Source of the DNA: Planctomycetota bacterium
GTDB lineage: Bacteria; Planctomycetota; PLA2
Reading direction: 5' to 3'
Assembly (NCBI GenBank): GCA_021776735.1
Contig: JAJFFH010000057.1
Coordinates: forward strand, 55,000-118,999
Length of the DNA: 64,000 nucleotides
The notes beneath the pieces are model-generated. The model was given only the letters and a program-made list of their open reading frames with translations, was not told the origin of the DNA and did not search any database. Position numbers and translations under genes: made by a program. Shown piece by piece: positions 35,510 through 43,598 of this stretch. How positions within the stretch are numbered: the stretch's first letter is position 1; every line of letters starts with the position of its first letter.

Positions 35510-37435
35510 ATGAGTAACGAGCCGAATCGTCCTGTCAGTGAAGCCGAGGCGCGCGACGTCGCCGAGTCCGCGCGCGAGCAGTCGTGGGAGCATCCGAGCT
35601 TCGCGCGCGAGCTGTTCTTGGGGCGGCTGCGGATGGATTTGCTCGATCCGTATCCGGACGATCCGGATGTCGAGGCGCCGGAGCGGCGGGCGTTCATGGA
35701 GCGGCTCGAAGTGGCCTTGCGCGAGCATGTCGATGGCGAGCGCCACGACGTCGAAGGCGAGGTTTCGGACGAGGCGATTCAGGCGCTGCGCGAGGCGGGG
35801 GCGTTCGCGATCAAGTTGCCGCGCGAGTACGGCGGGCTGGGGCTCTCGCAGAGTGCCTACAACAAGGCCATGGAGATGGTCTCCGCGGAGTGCGCTTCGA
35901 CGGCGGTGCTCTTGTCCGGCTGCCAGTCCATCGGTGTGCCGCAGCCGCTCAAGATGTTTGGGACCAAGGAGCAGAAGGACCGGCTCATGCCGGAGCTCGC
36001 CGCCGGCGCCATCTCGGCGTTCGCGCTCACCGAGCCGAACGCCGGCTCCGACCCCGCCAACATGACGACGCGCGCGGAGCTGTCGGCGGACGGCACGCAT
36101 TGGGTGCTTACCGGTGAAAAACTCTGGTGCACGAACGGCCCCATCGCCAAGTGGATGGTCGTGATGGCCCAGACCCCGCCGAAGGAAGTGCGCGGGCGGA
36201 TGCGGCGTCAGATCACCGCGTTCATCGTCGATACGTCCTCGCCGGGCGTCGAAGTCACGCACCGCTGCGAGTTCATGGGCCTGCGTGGAATTCAAAACGG
36301 CGTCATCCGCTTCACCGACGTCAAGGTGCCGTGCAACAACCTGCTCTGGAAGGAAGGGAACGGGCTCAAACTGGCGCTGATCACGCTCAACGTTGGCCGG
36401 CTCACGCTGCCGTCGTGCGCGGTCGGCACGGCGAAGCGCGCGCTCGAAATCGTCCGCCGCTGGACGAAGCAGCGCGTGCAGTGGGGCCAAAACATCGGCC
36501 GCCACGACGAGATCGCGGGCCTGGTCGCGGACATGGCGGCGAAGCTCTACGCCATGGAGGCGATCGCGGATCTCGGCTGCCGCTGGACCGACGCGGGCGG
36601 CCGCGACATCCGCATCGAGGCCGCGATGGCCAAGCTCTTCAACACCGAAATGGGCTGGACGCTGCTCAACGACGGGTTCCAGGTGAAGGGCGGCCGCGGC
36701 TATGAAACCGAGGCCTCCCTGCGCGGGCGCGGCGACGCTCCCGATCCGATCGAGCGCATGCTGCGCGACTTCCGCATCTACACGGTCGTCGAAGGCTCGA
36801 CGCAGGTGATGCACCTGTTCATCGCGCGCGAGGCCCTTGACCGCCACGTCACGGCCGCGGGCGCGCTGCTCCAGCCCGGCGCACCGTTCGGCGCCAAGGT
36901 AAAGGCGTTCTTTTCGGCAGCCGGCTTCTACGCAACGTGGTATCCGCGCCTCTGGTTCGGCTGGGGCCGCTGGCCGCGCCACGCCGAGTACGGCTCGCTC
37001 GCGACGCACGTCCGCTGGCTCGACCGCACCGCACGCCGCCTCGCTCGCGCGATCTTTCACTGCATGCTGCGCCACCGCGCCGCGCTCGAACGGCGCCAGA
37101 GACTGCTCGCCCGCGTCGTCGACATCGGCGCCGAGATGTATGCGATGGCCGGAGCGATTGCCCGAGCCAGGACAACAGCCAAGGACGGCGATGTTTCCGG
37201 CGGAAAGCCGGCAGCCGTGGCCGACCTGTTCTGCCGCGGCGCGCGCCGCCGGGTTGCGGAACTGTTCCGCGCGCTCAAGAGCAACGACGACCGCCGCAGC
37301 TACAACTTGGCGCAACAGGTCGTCGAGGGCGAACACGCGTGGCTGGAAGCGGGCGTGCTCACGCCGCACGGCGAAGCGGACAAGACCCAGGACGCCCACG
37401 CCGCCGCCGCCGACCTCGCTGGCGAGAGAGCCTGA
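35510..37435 (+). CDS. Acyl-CoA dehydrogenase with C-terminal helical extension
   Basis: 641 residues from the ATG at 35510 (an ATG at 35468 is also in frame). FAD-binding fold: N-terminal helices with LPREYGGLGLSQSAY, FALTEPNAGSDPANMTT, WVLTGEKLWCTNG, FIVDTSSPGVEV, then the C-terminal bundle with QWGQNIGRHDEIAGLVADMA and FQVKGGRGYETE; the IYTVVEGSTQVMHLFIAREAL segment holds the catalytic-base Glu position. About 180 extra residues follow, as in VLCAD/ACAD9-type or membrane-associated enzymes. It oxidises fatty acyl-CoA to the enoyl-CoA. A 12-mer variant (TTAKDGDVSGG) lies in the extension. Confidence 0.92.
   Translation: MSNEPNRPVSEAEARDVAESAREQSWEHPSFARELFLGRLRMDLLDPYPDDPDVEAPERRAFMERLEVALREHVDGERHDVEGEVSDEAIQALREAGAFAIKLPREYGGLGLSQSAYNKAMEMVSAECASTAVLLSGCQSIGVPQPLKMFGTKEQKDRLMPELAAGAISAFALTEPNAGSDPANMTTRAELSADGTHWVLTGEKLWCTNGPIAKWMVVMAQTPPKEVRGRMRRQITAFIVDTSSPGVEVTHRCEFMGLRGIQNGVIRFTDVKVPCNNLLWKEGNGLKLALITLNVGRLTLPSCAVGTAKRALEIVRRWTKQRVQWGQNIGRHDEIAGLVADMAAKLYAMEAIADLGCRWTDAGGRDIRIEAAMAKLFNTEMGWTLLNDGFQVKGGRGYETEASLRGRGDAPDPIERMLRDFRIYTVVEGSTQVMHLFIAREALDRHVTAAGALLQPGAPFGAKVKAFFSAAGFYATWYPRLWFGWGRWPRHAEYGSLATHVRWLDRTARRLARAIFHCMLRHRAALERRQRLLARVVDIGAEMYAMAGAIARARTTAKDGDVSGGKPAAVADLFCRGARRRVAELFRALKSNDDRRSYNLAQQVVEGEHAWLEAGVLTPHGEADKTQDAHAAAADLAGERA
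37181..37192 (+). repeat. Dispersed 12-mer, AAGG variant
   Basis: Form ACAGCCAAGGACGGCGATGT, identical over 18 bases to the copy at 39899 in another gene; read as AKDGDV in the dehydrogenase extension. Confidence 0.65.
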
Positions 37436-37439
37436 CACC

Positions 37440-37560
37440 GGGATCAACCCGGCGCCCGAGCGTTGCTGGCTCCGGATGAGCCGCGTCAACATCGCACCGA
37501 CCCGGTACGTGTACGAAATCAGCTCCGGGTACTTCGCGGGCGAAACGCCCCCGACAGATC
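37440..37560 (-). pseudogene. C-terminal remnant of a four-helix-bundle (23S rRNA-IVP-like) gene
   Basis: Minus-strand reading gives SPAKYPELISYTYRVGAML then TRLIRSQQR, the last helix of the four-helix-bundle/23S rRNA intervening-sequence protein family. No N-terminal part is present. Confidence 0.6.
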
Positions 37561-37662
37561 AAGGCCAACTCCCAGCCCTGCGGCACACTCGCACCGGCCC
37601 TGAAGCGGCACGCCGCAGCTGATCCTTGATCACCGCATGTCCTCGCAAGAAATCCGTTCGCG

Positions 37663-37752
37663 TTCACGAACGACGTTCACGTAGCGCTTGCTGGATACGC
37701 GCGAGTCGATCACTCGAACAACCGACGACGTGACCGCGACCCGACCCCGACC
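37663..37752. repeat. Repeat unit a linked to four-helix-bundle remnants
   Basis: Shares GTTCACGTAGCGCTTGC, GAGTCGATCAC and GACCCGACCCCGAC with units at 39018 and 39152; starts with hexamer-like CGTTCGCGTTCACGA. Confidence 0.75.
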
Positions 37753-37759
37753 CCGGGAA

Positions 37760-37936
37760 TCAACCCGGCGCCCGAGCGCGCTGGCTCTGAATCAGCCGGG
37801 TCAACATCGCACCGACTCTCTGCGCGTAGGACATGAGCTCGTCTCCTGTTTCTTGGGAGATGATCTCGACGACCGTGGCCAGCTCCAGAGCCGCGGCACA
37901 CTCCAGAGACTCCGCCTGCGCAATGGTGTTGACGTC
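37760..37936 (-). pseudogene. C-terminal remnant of a four-helix-bundle (23S rRNA-IVP-like) gene
   Basis: Minus-strand reading ends SLECAAALELATVVEIISQE then TGDELMSYAQRVGAMLTRLI and QSQ before its stop. This is the family's C-terminal hairpin; the upstream MKSHRDL-type start and first helices are missing. It repeats, with divergence, the fragment at 37440-37560. The 37937-38126 interval holds nothing else I can name. Confidence 0.6.
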
Positions 37937-38126
37937 CCCCCGAAAGTTGTGCCAGATCAAGTGAGAGTTTCTGCTGTTTCTTGTTCCGTGTGCGCCGGTT
38001 GTTCGTGCGGTGCGAGAACGGCTGGCGCAAGTCCGGCTAGGCCGCGCGTCGCGCCTACCCTCCAAACTGACCCACTAACCATGTTCCCCAGCCTTTGACC
38101 GCGCGTGCCGGTGTCGTTTAGAATCT

Positions 38127-38169
38127 AGAATGATCGCGAGCACTTGAATAATGATCGCGAGCACTTGAA
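38127..38169. repeat. Tandem duplication of a 21-bp unit
   Basis: AATGATCGCGAGCACTTGAA occurs twice, at about 38127 and 38149, directly before the small membrane ORF. Confidence 0.8.
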
Positions 38170-38174
38170 TGGAG

Positions 38175-38321
38175 ATGAACAGCGGGAGACGCAAAGGCGG
38201 CGACGGACGAATCCGATGGCGCCTCCTCGCGCTGCTCTGGATCTGGGCAGTGCTGATGTTCGTGACGTTCGACCTGTTCGTGAACGTTCCGGCGTTCGAC
38301 CGGGTACGACCTCCGCACTAG
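38175..38321 (+). CDS. Possible 48-residue single-span membrane protein
   Basis: ATG at 38175 (an ATG at 38169 is also in frame). Basic N-terminus with SGRRKGGDGRIRWR, one hydrophobic helix LLALLWIWAVLMFVTFDLFV and a short tail. Its stop is 3 bp before the ATG of the next gene, which also begins with a membrane anchor, so the two could be a small membrane unit. No strong Shine-Dalgarno site and no recognised family, hence only moderate support. Confidence 0.45.
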   Translation: MNSGRRKGGDGRIRWRLLALLWIWAVLMFVTFDLFVNVPAFDRVRPPH

Positions 38322-38323
38322 AG

Positions 38324-38926
38324 ATGAAGCTCCGCCGAGCCATCCCCATCGTCCTCGTCGTCGTCCTCGGAGTCGTCATCGCAATCCGAATGCGCGGTCC
38401 GGTGGAGGAACCGGAGCCGGAGGAAGCTCCGGTTCCGGTCGTGCCTGGAGTCTCGAACGGCTGTTCAAGCGAGAACGAGGAATCCGGCCTTGCGCCCGGC
38501 GAGTTCGATCAGCTTCTCGGTTTTTTGGCGACGCACGTTCGCGGGCGGGAGCCGGGCTGGAAAACGAAGGCTCCGCGGCCCGACGAGGACGCGACACGGC
38601 AGGGGTCCAATCGGCTCGCCGCAGTCTTCTGGCCCGAGGTCGACTCTCCGAAGATTCGTGGCGCAACCGTGCTCGCGACAGGCAAGAAGGCCGCTGCCAC
38701 AATCGTAGACAGCAAAGTGATGGTCTACCCGGTCCCCTTCTGGAAGCTGAAGCCGCGATATGCGGCGGTGGGCCGTTTTCGAAGTTCCGCGGAATCCGAT
38801 CTCGTCACGGTCGTCGCGTGCACGAACTGCGTCGTGTGGCATCTCACAGGGCCGGAGAAGGCGGTCCTGCGCATGAGCGAGCTGATACACGAGGGGATCC
38901 TGAAGTTCCTTGAAGACAGTCGATGA
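38324..38926 (+). CDS. Membrane-anchored hypothetical protein
   Basis: 200 residues from the ATG at 38324, chosen because MKLRRAIPIVLVVVLGVVIA is a clean signal anchor; the longer frame begins in the duplicated region. After an acidic/Pro-rich linker (VEEPEPEEAPVPVVP) comes an unrecognised globular domain with a pair of cysteines close together (ACTNCVVWHL) and a C-terminal helix (LRMSELIHEGILKFLED). Probably periplasmic and tethered. No family recognised. Confidence 0.6.
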   Translation: MKLRRAIPIVLVVVLGVVIAIRMRGPVEEPEPEEAPVPVVPGVSNGCSSENEESGLAPGEFDQLLGFLATHVRGREPGWKTKAPRPDEDATRQGSNRLAAVFWPEVDSPKIRGATVLATGKKAAATIVDSKVMVYPVPFWKLKPRYAAVGRFRSSAESDLVTVVACTNCVVWHLTGPEKAVLRMSELIHEGILKFLEDSR

Positions 38927-39017
38927 GGTGTCCCTACCGAAAGCTCAGGCGATCGTCGATGTTGAGGGTTTGAATCGAGTCTAGCGGTGGAAGCGGTCGG
39001 CGGGAGAAGATCGCTCC

Positions 39018-39104
39018 GTTCGCGTTCACGACGACGTTCACGTTCACGTAGCGCTTGCCAGATACGCGGGAGTCGATCACACGAACGACCCGCGACGTAG
39101 TCGC
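39018..39104. repeat. Repeat unit b of the GTTCACG family
   Basis: Same unit as 37663-37752, with an extra GTTCACG hexamer step. Confidence 0.75.
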
Positions 39105-39150
39105 GACCCGACCCCGACAACGACCCCGACAACGACCCCGACCCCGACCC
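39105..39150. repeat. Short tandem repeat of CGACCCCGA/CAA units
   Basis: CCCCGACAACGA is repeated, then CCCCGA three times; candidate variable-number repeat. No gene in 38927-39313. Confidence 0.75.
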
Positions 39151-39151
39151 C

Positions 39152-39240
39152 GTTCTCGTTCACGACCGACGTTCGCGTTCACGAAGGACGTTCACGTAGC
39201 GCTTGCCCCATCCGCGACGACGGACCGTTCGAACAACCCG
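39152..39240. repeat. Repeat unit c of the GTTCACG family
   Basis: Third copy, more diverged at its right half (CGCGACGACGGACCGTTCGAAC). Confidence 0.7.
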
Positions 39241-39313
39241 AACCAGACTCCGATCGTCCCGCTGCGAGCCCCCTTCCCGCGCCCATCCCCCCGGCTTCAA
39301 ACTCGGCCCGCGA

Positions 39314-39979
39314 TCAGCGCCGTGTATTCGCGGTGAGAATCTCGCGCGCCGGATCGGAAAAGAAGTAGTCGAGATCGGGATCAAAGACCGGAACGGACTT
39401 CATGAGATCGCCGTCGCCCCAGTCGCGCTCCGAGTGCTTCAGCCCGAGTCCGTGGCCGATCTCGTGGGACAAGACGACCGCCACGAGTCGGGCGAACAGG
39501 ACTGCCCGGGTGTGATCGGAAAACATGTGGTCTCGTGTTGCGGCCAAAAACAGGCCTTCGAGGCGATTCAGGAACACGCCGAGTTCCTCGCCGCTCGGCG
39601 CGCCGCAGTCGTGCTCGACGCTGTCGTTGCCGATGTCGAGCAGGCCGCGTCCGAATCGAGACCCGGTACCTTTGCGCACGCAGATGCCGCTGCGCGTGCG
39701 ACTGCCCTCCGCTGCGCCGAGTTCGAAGCTCACCGCGAGCCCGTCGTAGTCCATGCGCACGAACTCGAGCACGGCCTGCTCGAACGTGCCGCGCGTGAGG
39801 CCGAGGCGGTCGAGCGTTTCCGCGACCTCGGCGCCGTGGGTCTGGAAATCGATCGCCCAGATCTCTTCGGTCCGAGGATCCCCTCCGCCGCCACAGCCAA
39901 GGACGGCGATGTACGCGACCGCAACGCACGCCGCCCGGAGGCAAGCCGATGAACCGCCTCGCGACCGATTCTTCCTCAC
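39314..39979 (-). CDS. Metzincin-type zinc protease lipoprotein
   Basis: About 221 residues from a GTG at 39979; an ATG at 40009 would give a longer leader with the same signal. Lipoprotein signal with VLGC lipobox (VAVAYIAVLGCGGGG). The catalytic motif HEIGHGLGLKH fits HExxHxxGxxH, and a methionine follows in DGDLMKSV as a Met-turn candidate, so a metzincin fold is likely. It should cleave peptides at the outer membrane or periplasm. Target unknown. The lipobox region coincides with a 12-mer variant. Confidence 0.8.
   Translation of the reverse strand: MRKNRSRGGSSACLRAACVAVAYIAVLGCGGGGDPRTEEIWAIDFQTHGAEVAETLDRLGLTRGTFEQAVLEFVRMDYDGLAVSFELGAAEGSRTRSGICVRKGTGSRFGRGLLDIGNDSVEHDCGAPSGEELGVFLNRLEGLFLAATRDHMFSDHTRAVLFARLVAVVLSHEIGHGLGLKHSERDWGDGDLMKSVPVFDPDLDYFFSDPAREILTANTRR
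39899..39910 (+). repeat. Dispersed 12-mer, AAGG variant, in a lipoprotein signal
   Basis: Read on the coding strand as YIAVLGC, forming the hydrophobic core and lipobox of the metzincin. Confidence 0.6.
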
Positions 39980-40027
39980 GTCACCAGTGTAAGTGCAACC
40001 GACGCACACATGATGACGAACACTGGC

Positions 40028-40693
40028 TCAGCGAACCGGCTTCCAAGCGACGTCGGCAACATCGGGTGCGCCCGTCTGGAGCGGGCCGGTGATCGTGCTG
40101 GCGGTTCGTGTACCGGTGCCGTGCGTGTCCCGAAAGGGCCCGGTCCACGGTCCGCCCCTGGAGAACCGCGTCTCGGTCGCCAGCACGCGACCTTCCTGGT
40201 TGATGAAGAAGCTGCGCTTCCCGGTCGTACCATGACTGACCGGCCAGGCGAAGGCACACCAGGTGGTCTCGCCGTCATCCGGATCTACCGTGTCCGCCGG
40301 GTAGCGAACGCCCACGCCGCCATCGGCGGGCAGGAACACGATGAAGTGATACCCGTCGAGTGTCTTCGCTCCCCACAGCGCGGACTCTCCCAGGGCCAAA
40401 AACATGTCGACACCTGAGCGGCCATCGCGCAATTGCTCACCCGCGAGTTCGGGCAGGAAAGCAAACTCGCCCGTGCCGTCGGCATCGGTGTCATGGATGT
40501 TGGCGGCGCGAAACTCCACCTGAGCCTTCAGGATTGCCCGCAATGTCCGGATCGCCGCGCCCTCGTTCTCCGTCGCCTCCGAAAAGAGCGCAAGCGGCAG
40601 GGCGATGGCTCCGGCCAAGGCCAGGAGGATCGCCGTCAGCACAAGCTCGAGCGCGCCCATCCCACGGCGGGATCCATTCGTCCGAGCGCGCAC
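40028..40693 (-). CDS. Type IV prepilin-like protein
   Basis: About 221 residues if the GTG at 40693 is used, giving an 11-residue basic leader (VRARTNGSRRG) and a cleavage site G/MGALE with Glu at +5, then a hydrophobic helix LVLTAILLALAGAIALPLAL. This is the class III signal cut by prepilin peptidase. The globular part has YHFIVFLPADGGVGVRYP, WCAFAWPVS and GKRSFFINQEG, a pattern I know from planctomycete pseudopilin-like proteins. It may be part of a secretion pseudopilus or a secreted scaffold. The 40694-41070 gap holds no gene I can support. Confidence 0.7.
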   Translation of the reverse strand: MRARTNGSRRGMGALELVLTAILLALAGAIALPLALFSEATENEGAAIRTLRAILKAQVEFRAANIHDTDADGTGEFAFLPELAGEQLRDGRSGVDMFLALGESALWGAKTLDGYHFIVFLPADGGVGVRYPADTVDPDDGETTWCAFAWPVSHGTTGKRSFFINQEGRVLATETRFSRGGPWTGPFRDTHGTGTRTASTITGPLQTGAPDVADVAWKPVR

Positions 40694-41070
40694 GCGGGCC
40701 GGACTCGCCGGCCCGCGGCCATGGATCCGATGGGGCCCTGCCGATAAGAAGAACACGGCGCGTGCGGCGGGTGTCGCTCCCCGAGTCGGTTCCCAAGAGA
40801 CGTACATGACGGATTCAGGCGCCCCCCCACACAACGGTGGACCGGGACGGGCCTCCGGATATGTCATCGACCGGGCCGGGGAAGGGCATGAGCCGGATGC
40901 GCCCGTAACCCGAAAGGCCGCCGGGAACGGCTCCTGCGGGGCCGATTTCATGATCCCCTGGTTCCGAATCGTGCAGCTGCTCGGCGGCGACAACACGGTG
41001 CGCCGGTGGTTTCGGCGCGGGCGCGCAAGCGCCTCCGATAGCCGGCGCCCCCGCCCCCTCTAGGTCTGTC

Positions 41071-41997
41071 TCAGACCGCGGTGGCCTCGATGATGATCAC
41101 GCGGTTCAGGAGTAACGGCAGCGACAACAGGTGGCGGCGCATCTCGGTATGGGGCGCCATGACGTCCGGCGCGACGACACCCTTGGCGCGGAACCGCTCG
41201 AACCTGCGCCGATTGACGCGGATCGCACGCCACGTGCTGAGCGCGATGAAGGGCAGCATGAACGGCAAGAACAACGCGCTTGTGAAACTCTGACGGCCCG
41301 GGAGCAGGCGCTGGATCGAGAAGCCGTAGTTGTGCAGGCCGTAGCGGAGCTCGAAGTAGTCGGCGAGGAATGCGTGGCCGTGATAGATGCGTCCGTCGTC
41401 GGCACGCGCCTGCACGCCGGAGAACTCGTCGAACCATGTGGAGAAGGTGCGCTGCCCGGTCAGCGCCGTCGACATGCGCGCACGGATGCTCAGGAGGTTG
41501 GGCGTCGTCATCAGCAGCGTGCCACCCGGTCGCAGAACCCGTCGCATCTCGCGGATGACGGCGTGGCGGTTTTCGATGTGTTCGATGCCCTCGATCGAGA
41601 CGACCCAGTCAAACGAGGCGTCGTCGAACGGCAACCGGTCCCCCATGTCGCCCGGCACGCACGGCAGCTCGGTCGGCACGCGAACGTCACCGTCGCCGAA
41701 GAGGCGCCGCACCAGCGACGGACTGAACCGCCCCCTCCCGAATTCGTGCCAGCCCGGATCGATCGGCTTGCCGCCGTGCGCCTCGACGGTGGCCTGCAGT
41801 TCCTCGGGGAACAGGTCACACGCCACGACGTCGAAGCCGGCGGCCTTGAGCGGCAGCGCCATGACGCCGTTGCCGGCGGGCAAGTCGAGCAGCCGAATTC
41901 CGCCCCGCTCCTCGCGCGGAATGTCGGCCATGTGGCTGAGAAGCAGCGGGTACTTCGAACCGATGTAGTACCGCTCGTACCAAGGGTAATCGGACAC
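41071..41997 (-). CDS. SAM-dependent methyltransferase with C-terminal hydrophobic region
   Basis: 308 residues from a GTG at 41997 (VSDYPWYERYYIG). Class I fold: motif I LLDLPAGNGVMALPL near 35-50, acidic loop VVACDLF, and the Methyltransf_11 block FDDASFDWVVSIEGIEHIEN, then RVLRPGGTLLMTTPN. The C-terminal 100 residues include a hydrophobic stretch (FTSALFLPFMLPFIALS) that may contact membrane or lipid, as in methyltransferases acting on lipids or surface glycans. Acceptor unknown. Divergent from the beta-lactamase-like gene. Confidence 0.82.
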   Translation of the reverse strand: MSDYPWYERYYIGSKYPLLLSHMADIPREERGGIRLLDLPAGNGVMALPLKAAGFDVVACDLFPEELQATVEAHGGKPIDPGWHEFGRGRFSPSLVRRLFGDGDVRVPTELPCVPGDMGDRLPFDDASFDWVVSIEGIEHIENRHAVIREMRRVLRPGGTLLMTTPNLLSIRARMSTALTGQRTFSTWFDEFSGVQARADDGRIYHGHAFLADYFELRYGLHNYGFSIQRLLPGRQSFTSALFLPFMLPFIALSTWRAIRVNRRRFERFRAKGVVAPDVMAPHTEMRRHLLSLPLLLNRVIIIEATAV

Positions 41998-42054
41998 GTC
42001 GCGACTATACCGCCTCCGCCTAGACGGCCGCGACGCTGATGTAGACTGCACCGC

Positions 42055-43341
42055 ATGACGCGCCCGCAAAAAAGCAAACGGACGGCGATGTGCGGTCGGG
42101 GGCGGCTTCGCGGCCTCGCGGCCCCTGCGGCGAACGACCGGCTGAGACTACGAGCATCCGCTGCCGCCTTCGCGCTCCTGCTGTTGCCGTTATTCGCCTC
42201 TCCGGCTACCGCCGGTGACGCCGCCGAACCCGACTCGATTGCAAAGGCCGTCAGGGGGCTTATCCAGCACAAGGCCATCGCCGGCGCGGTCACGCTCGTC
42301 GAGCACAACGGCAAGATCGTGCACTTTGGCGCCCAAGGCGAGGCCGCCCCGGGCGTCCCGATGAAAAAAGACGCCGTCTTCCGCATCTACTCGATGACGA
42401 AACCGATCACCGCGGTCGCCGCGTTGTTGCTCGTCGAAGAGGGCAAGCTCGACCTCGACGCCCCGGTCGCAAGATACCTGGCCGCATTCAAGGACATCAA
42501 AGTCGTCGGCGACCGCGGGCCGAAGCGCGCGATGACGGTGCGCGATCTGTTCTGCCACACCTCGGGCCTGATCTACGGCTGGGGCCGATCCGATGTCGCG
42601 CGCCAGTACCAGCGCGAGAGGGTGATGAGAAGCGCAACGCTCGCCAGGATGGTGACCAAGCTTGCCAGCATCCCGCTCGCGCACGACCCCGGCCACAAAT
42701 GGCACTACGGTGTCTCCACGGACGTGCTCGGTGCGGTCATTGAAACGGTCAGCAAGCAGACCCTCGACGTTTTCTTCCAAGAGCGCGTGTTCAAGCCGCT
42801 CAAGATGACCGACACCGGCTTCTTCGTGCGCGAAGATCAAGGAGAACGCTTCACGGCAAACTACGGCAGCGGCCTCAAGGTCATCGACCCGCGGGCTACG
42901 AGCCGCTTCCTCAAGAAGCCGACCATGTTCTCGGGCGGCGGCGGACTCGTCTCGACCACGCGCGACTATCTCAAGTTCTGCCGGATGCTGCGCCGCGGCG
43001 GCCAACCACTGCTCAAGAAAGAGACCGTCGCCGCGATGACCCGCAACCAGTTACCGAAAGCACTGGTCCCGATCCGCTTCGGCATGATCCCGCTACCGAA
43101 CACGGGCTTCGGCCTCGGCGTCGCGGTCAAGGTAAAGGCGGACGCCGCCGGTTCGCTCGGTGAATACAGCTGGGGCGGCGCCGCCAGCACCAACTTCGCC
43201 GTGTCCCCCAAACGCGGACTGATCATCATCACAATGACCCAGCACATGCCGATGACCCCGGTCCTGTGGTCCACGGTTCGGCCGCTGGCGTACAAGATGA
43301 CGGAACCACGAAAAAAGCAGACGGACGGCGATGTGCGTTGA
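42055..43341 (+). CDS. Beta-lactamase-family serine hydrolase (class C-like), exported
   Basis: 428 residues from the ATG at 42055; an ATG at 42088, inside a dispersed 12-mer, is an alternative start. A signal sequence follows (AAAFALLLLPLFASPATAG). Catalytic SMTK tetrad-motif with Ser113 and Lys116; a second motif as HYGVSTDVLG and SGGGGLVSTTRDYLKF are as in the EstB/serine hydrolase group of Pfam Beta-lactamase. More likely an esterase or D-aminopeptidase than a true beta-lactamase. The gene has an exact 12-mer in its first codons (KRTAM) and another with the same A6GC flank in its last codons (KKQTDGDVR). Confidence 0.85.
   Translation: MTRPQKSKRTAMCGRGRLRGLAAPAANDRLRLRASAAAFALLLLPLFASPATAGDAAEPDSIAKAVRGLIQHKAIAGAVTLVEHNGKIVHFGAQGEAAPGVPMKKDAVFRIYSMTKPITAVAALLLVEEGKLDLDAPVARYLAAFKDIKVVGDRGPKRAMTVRDLFCHTSGLIYGWGRSDVARQYQRERVMRSATLARMVTKLASIPLAHDPGHKWHYGVSTDVLGAVIETVSKQTLDVFFQERVFKPLKMTDTGFFVREDQGERFTANYGSGLKVIDPRATSRFLKKPTMFSGGGGLVSTTRDYLKFCRMLRRGGQPLLKKETVAAMTRNQLPKALVPIRFGMIPLPNTGFGLGVAVKVKADAAGSLGEYSWGGAASTNFAVSPKRGLIIITMTQHMPMTPVLWSTVRPLAYKMTEPRKKQTDGDVR
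42078..42089 (+). repeat. Dispersed 12-mer, exact, 5' end of serine hydrolase gene
   Basis: Extended form A6-GCAA + core + GTGCG; the final ATG of core+G could serve as start. Confidence 0.85.
43321..43332 (+). repeat. Dispersed 12-mer, exact, 3' end of serine hydrolase gene
   Basis: Extended form A6-GCAG + core + GTGCG, a 26-base near-identical direct repeat of the copy at 42078, coding the last residues. Confidence 0.85.
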
Positions 43342-43549
43342 GGCCCCTTCGACAACCCGCTGCGCGGGTTTTCGCTGGACCGGGCCGCCGGGGGCGGCTT
43401 CGTCACCCCGGCGTGGATCGGCGCAACTCGAAGGACCCGCCGCCGCGTTTGGTTCGATGAGCCGCGCGGCGACCAGCCGTCCGCTGCCACAGGAGCGAAT
43501 CGACGGCCCGACGCGCACACGCCCAGAGGGGTCGCCCGCCCCGTTATCG

Positions 43550-43567
43550 ACCGTCACAGACGGTTTT
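43550..43567 (+). terminator. Weak terminator-like hairpin
   Basis: ACCGTC-ACA-GACGGT followed by TTTTC, about 210 bp after the serine hydrolase stop. Confidence 0.4.
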
Positions 43568-43578
43568 CGCAAGGCGAC

Positions 43579-43590
43579 ATCGCCGTCCGT
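43579..43590 (-). repeat. Dispersed 12-mer, exact, after tag stop
   Basis: On the tag coding strand it reads CACAGCAA + core + GTCGCC, starting within 10 bp of the stop codon. Confidence 0.85.
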
Positions 43591-43598
43591 TTGCTGTG

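Noticed and set aside
35387..37492. Long minus-strand open frame opposite the acyl-CoA dehydrogenase
   Set aside because: Only its first codons resemble anything (the four-helix-bundle tail); the rest mirrors the dehydrogenase codons.
42055..43341. True beta-lactamase resistance gene
   Set aside because: The SxxK motif is present but the overall pattern fits the broad esterase/peptidase-like group; resistance cannot be inferred.
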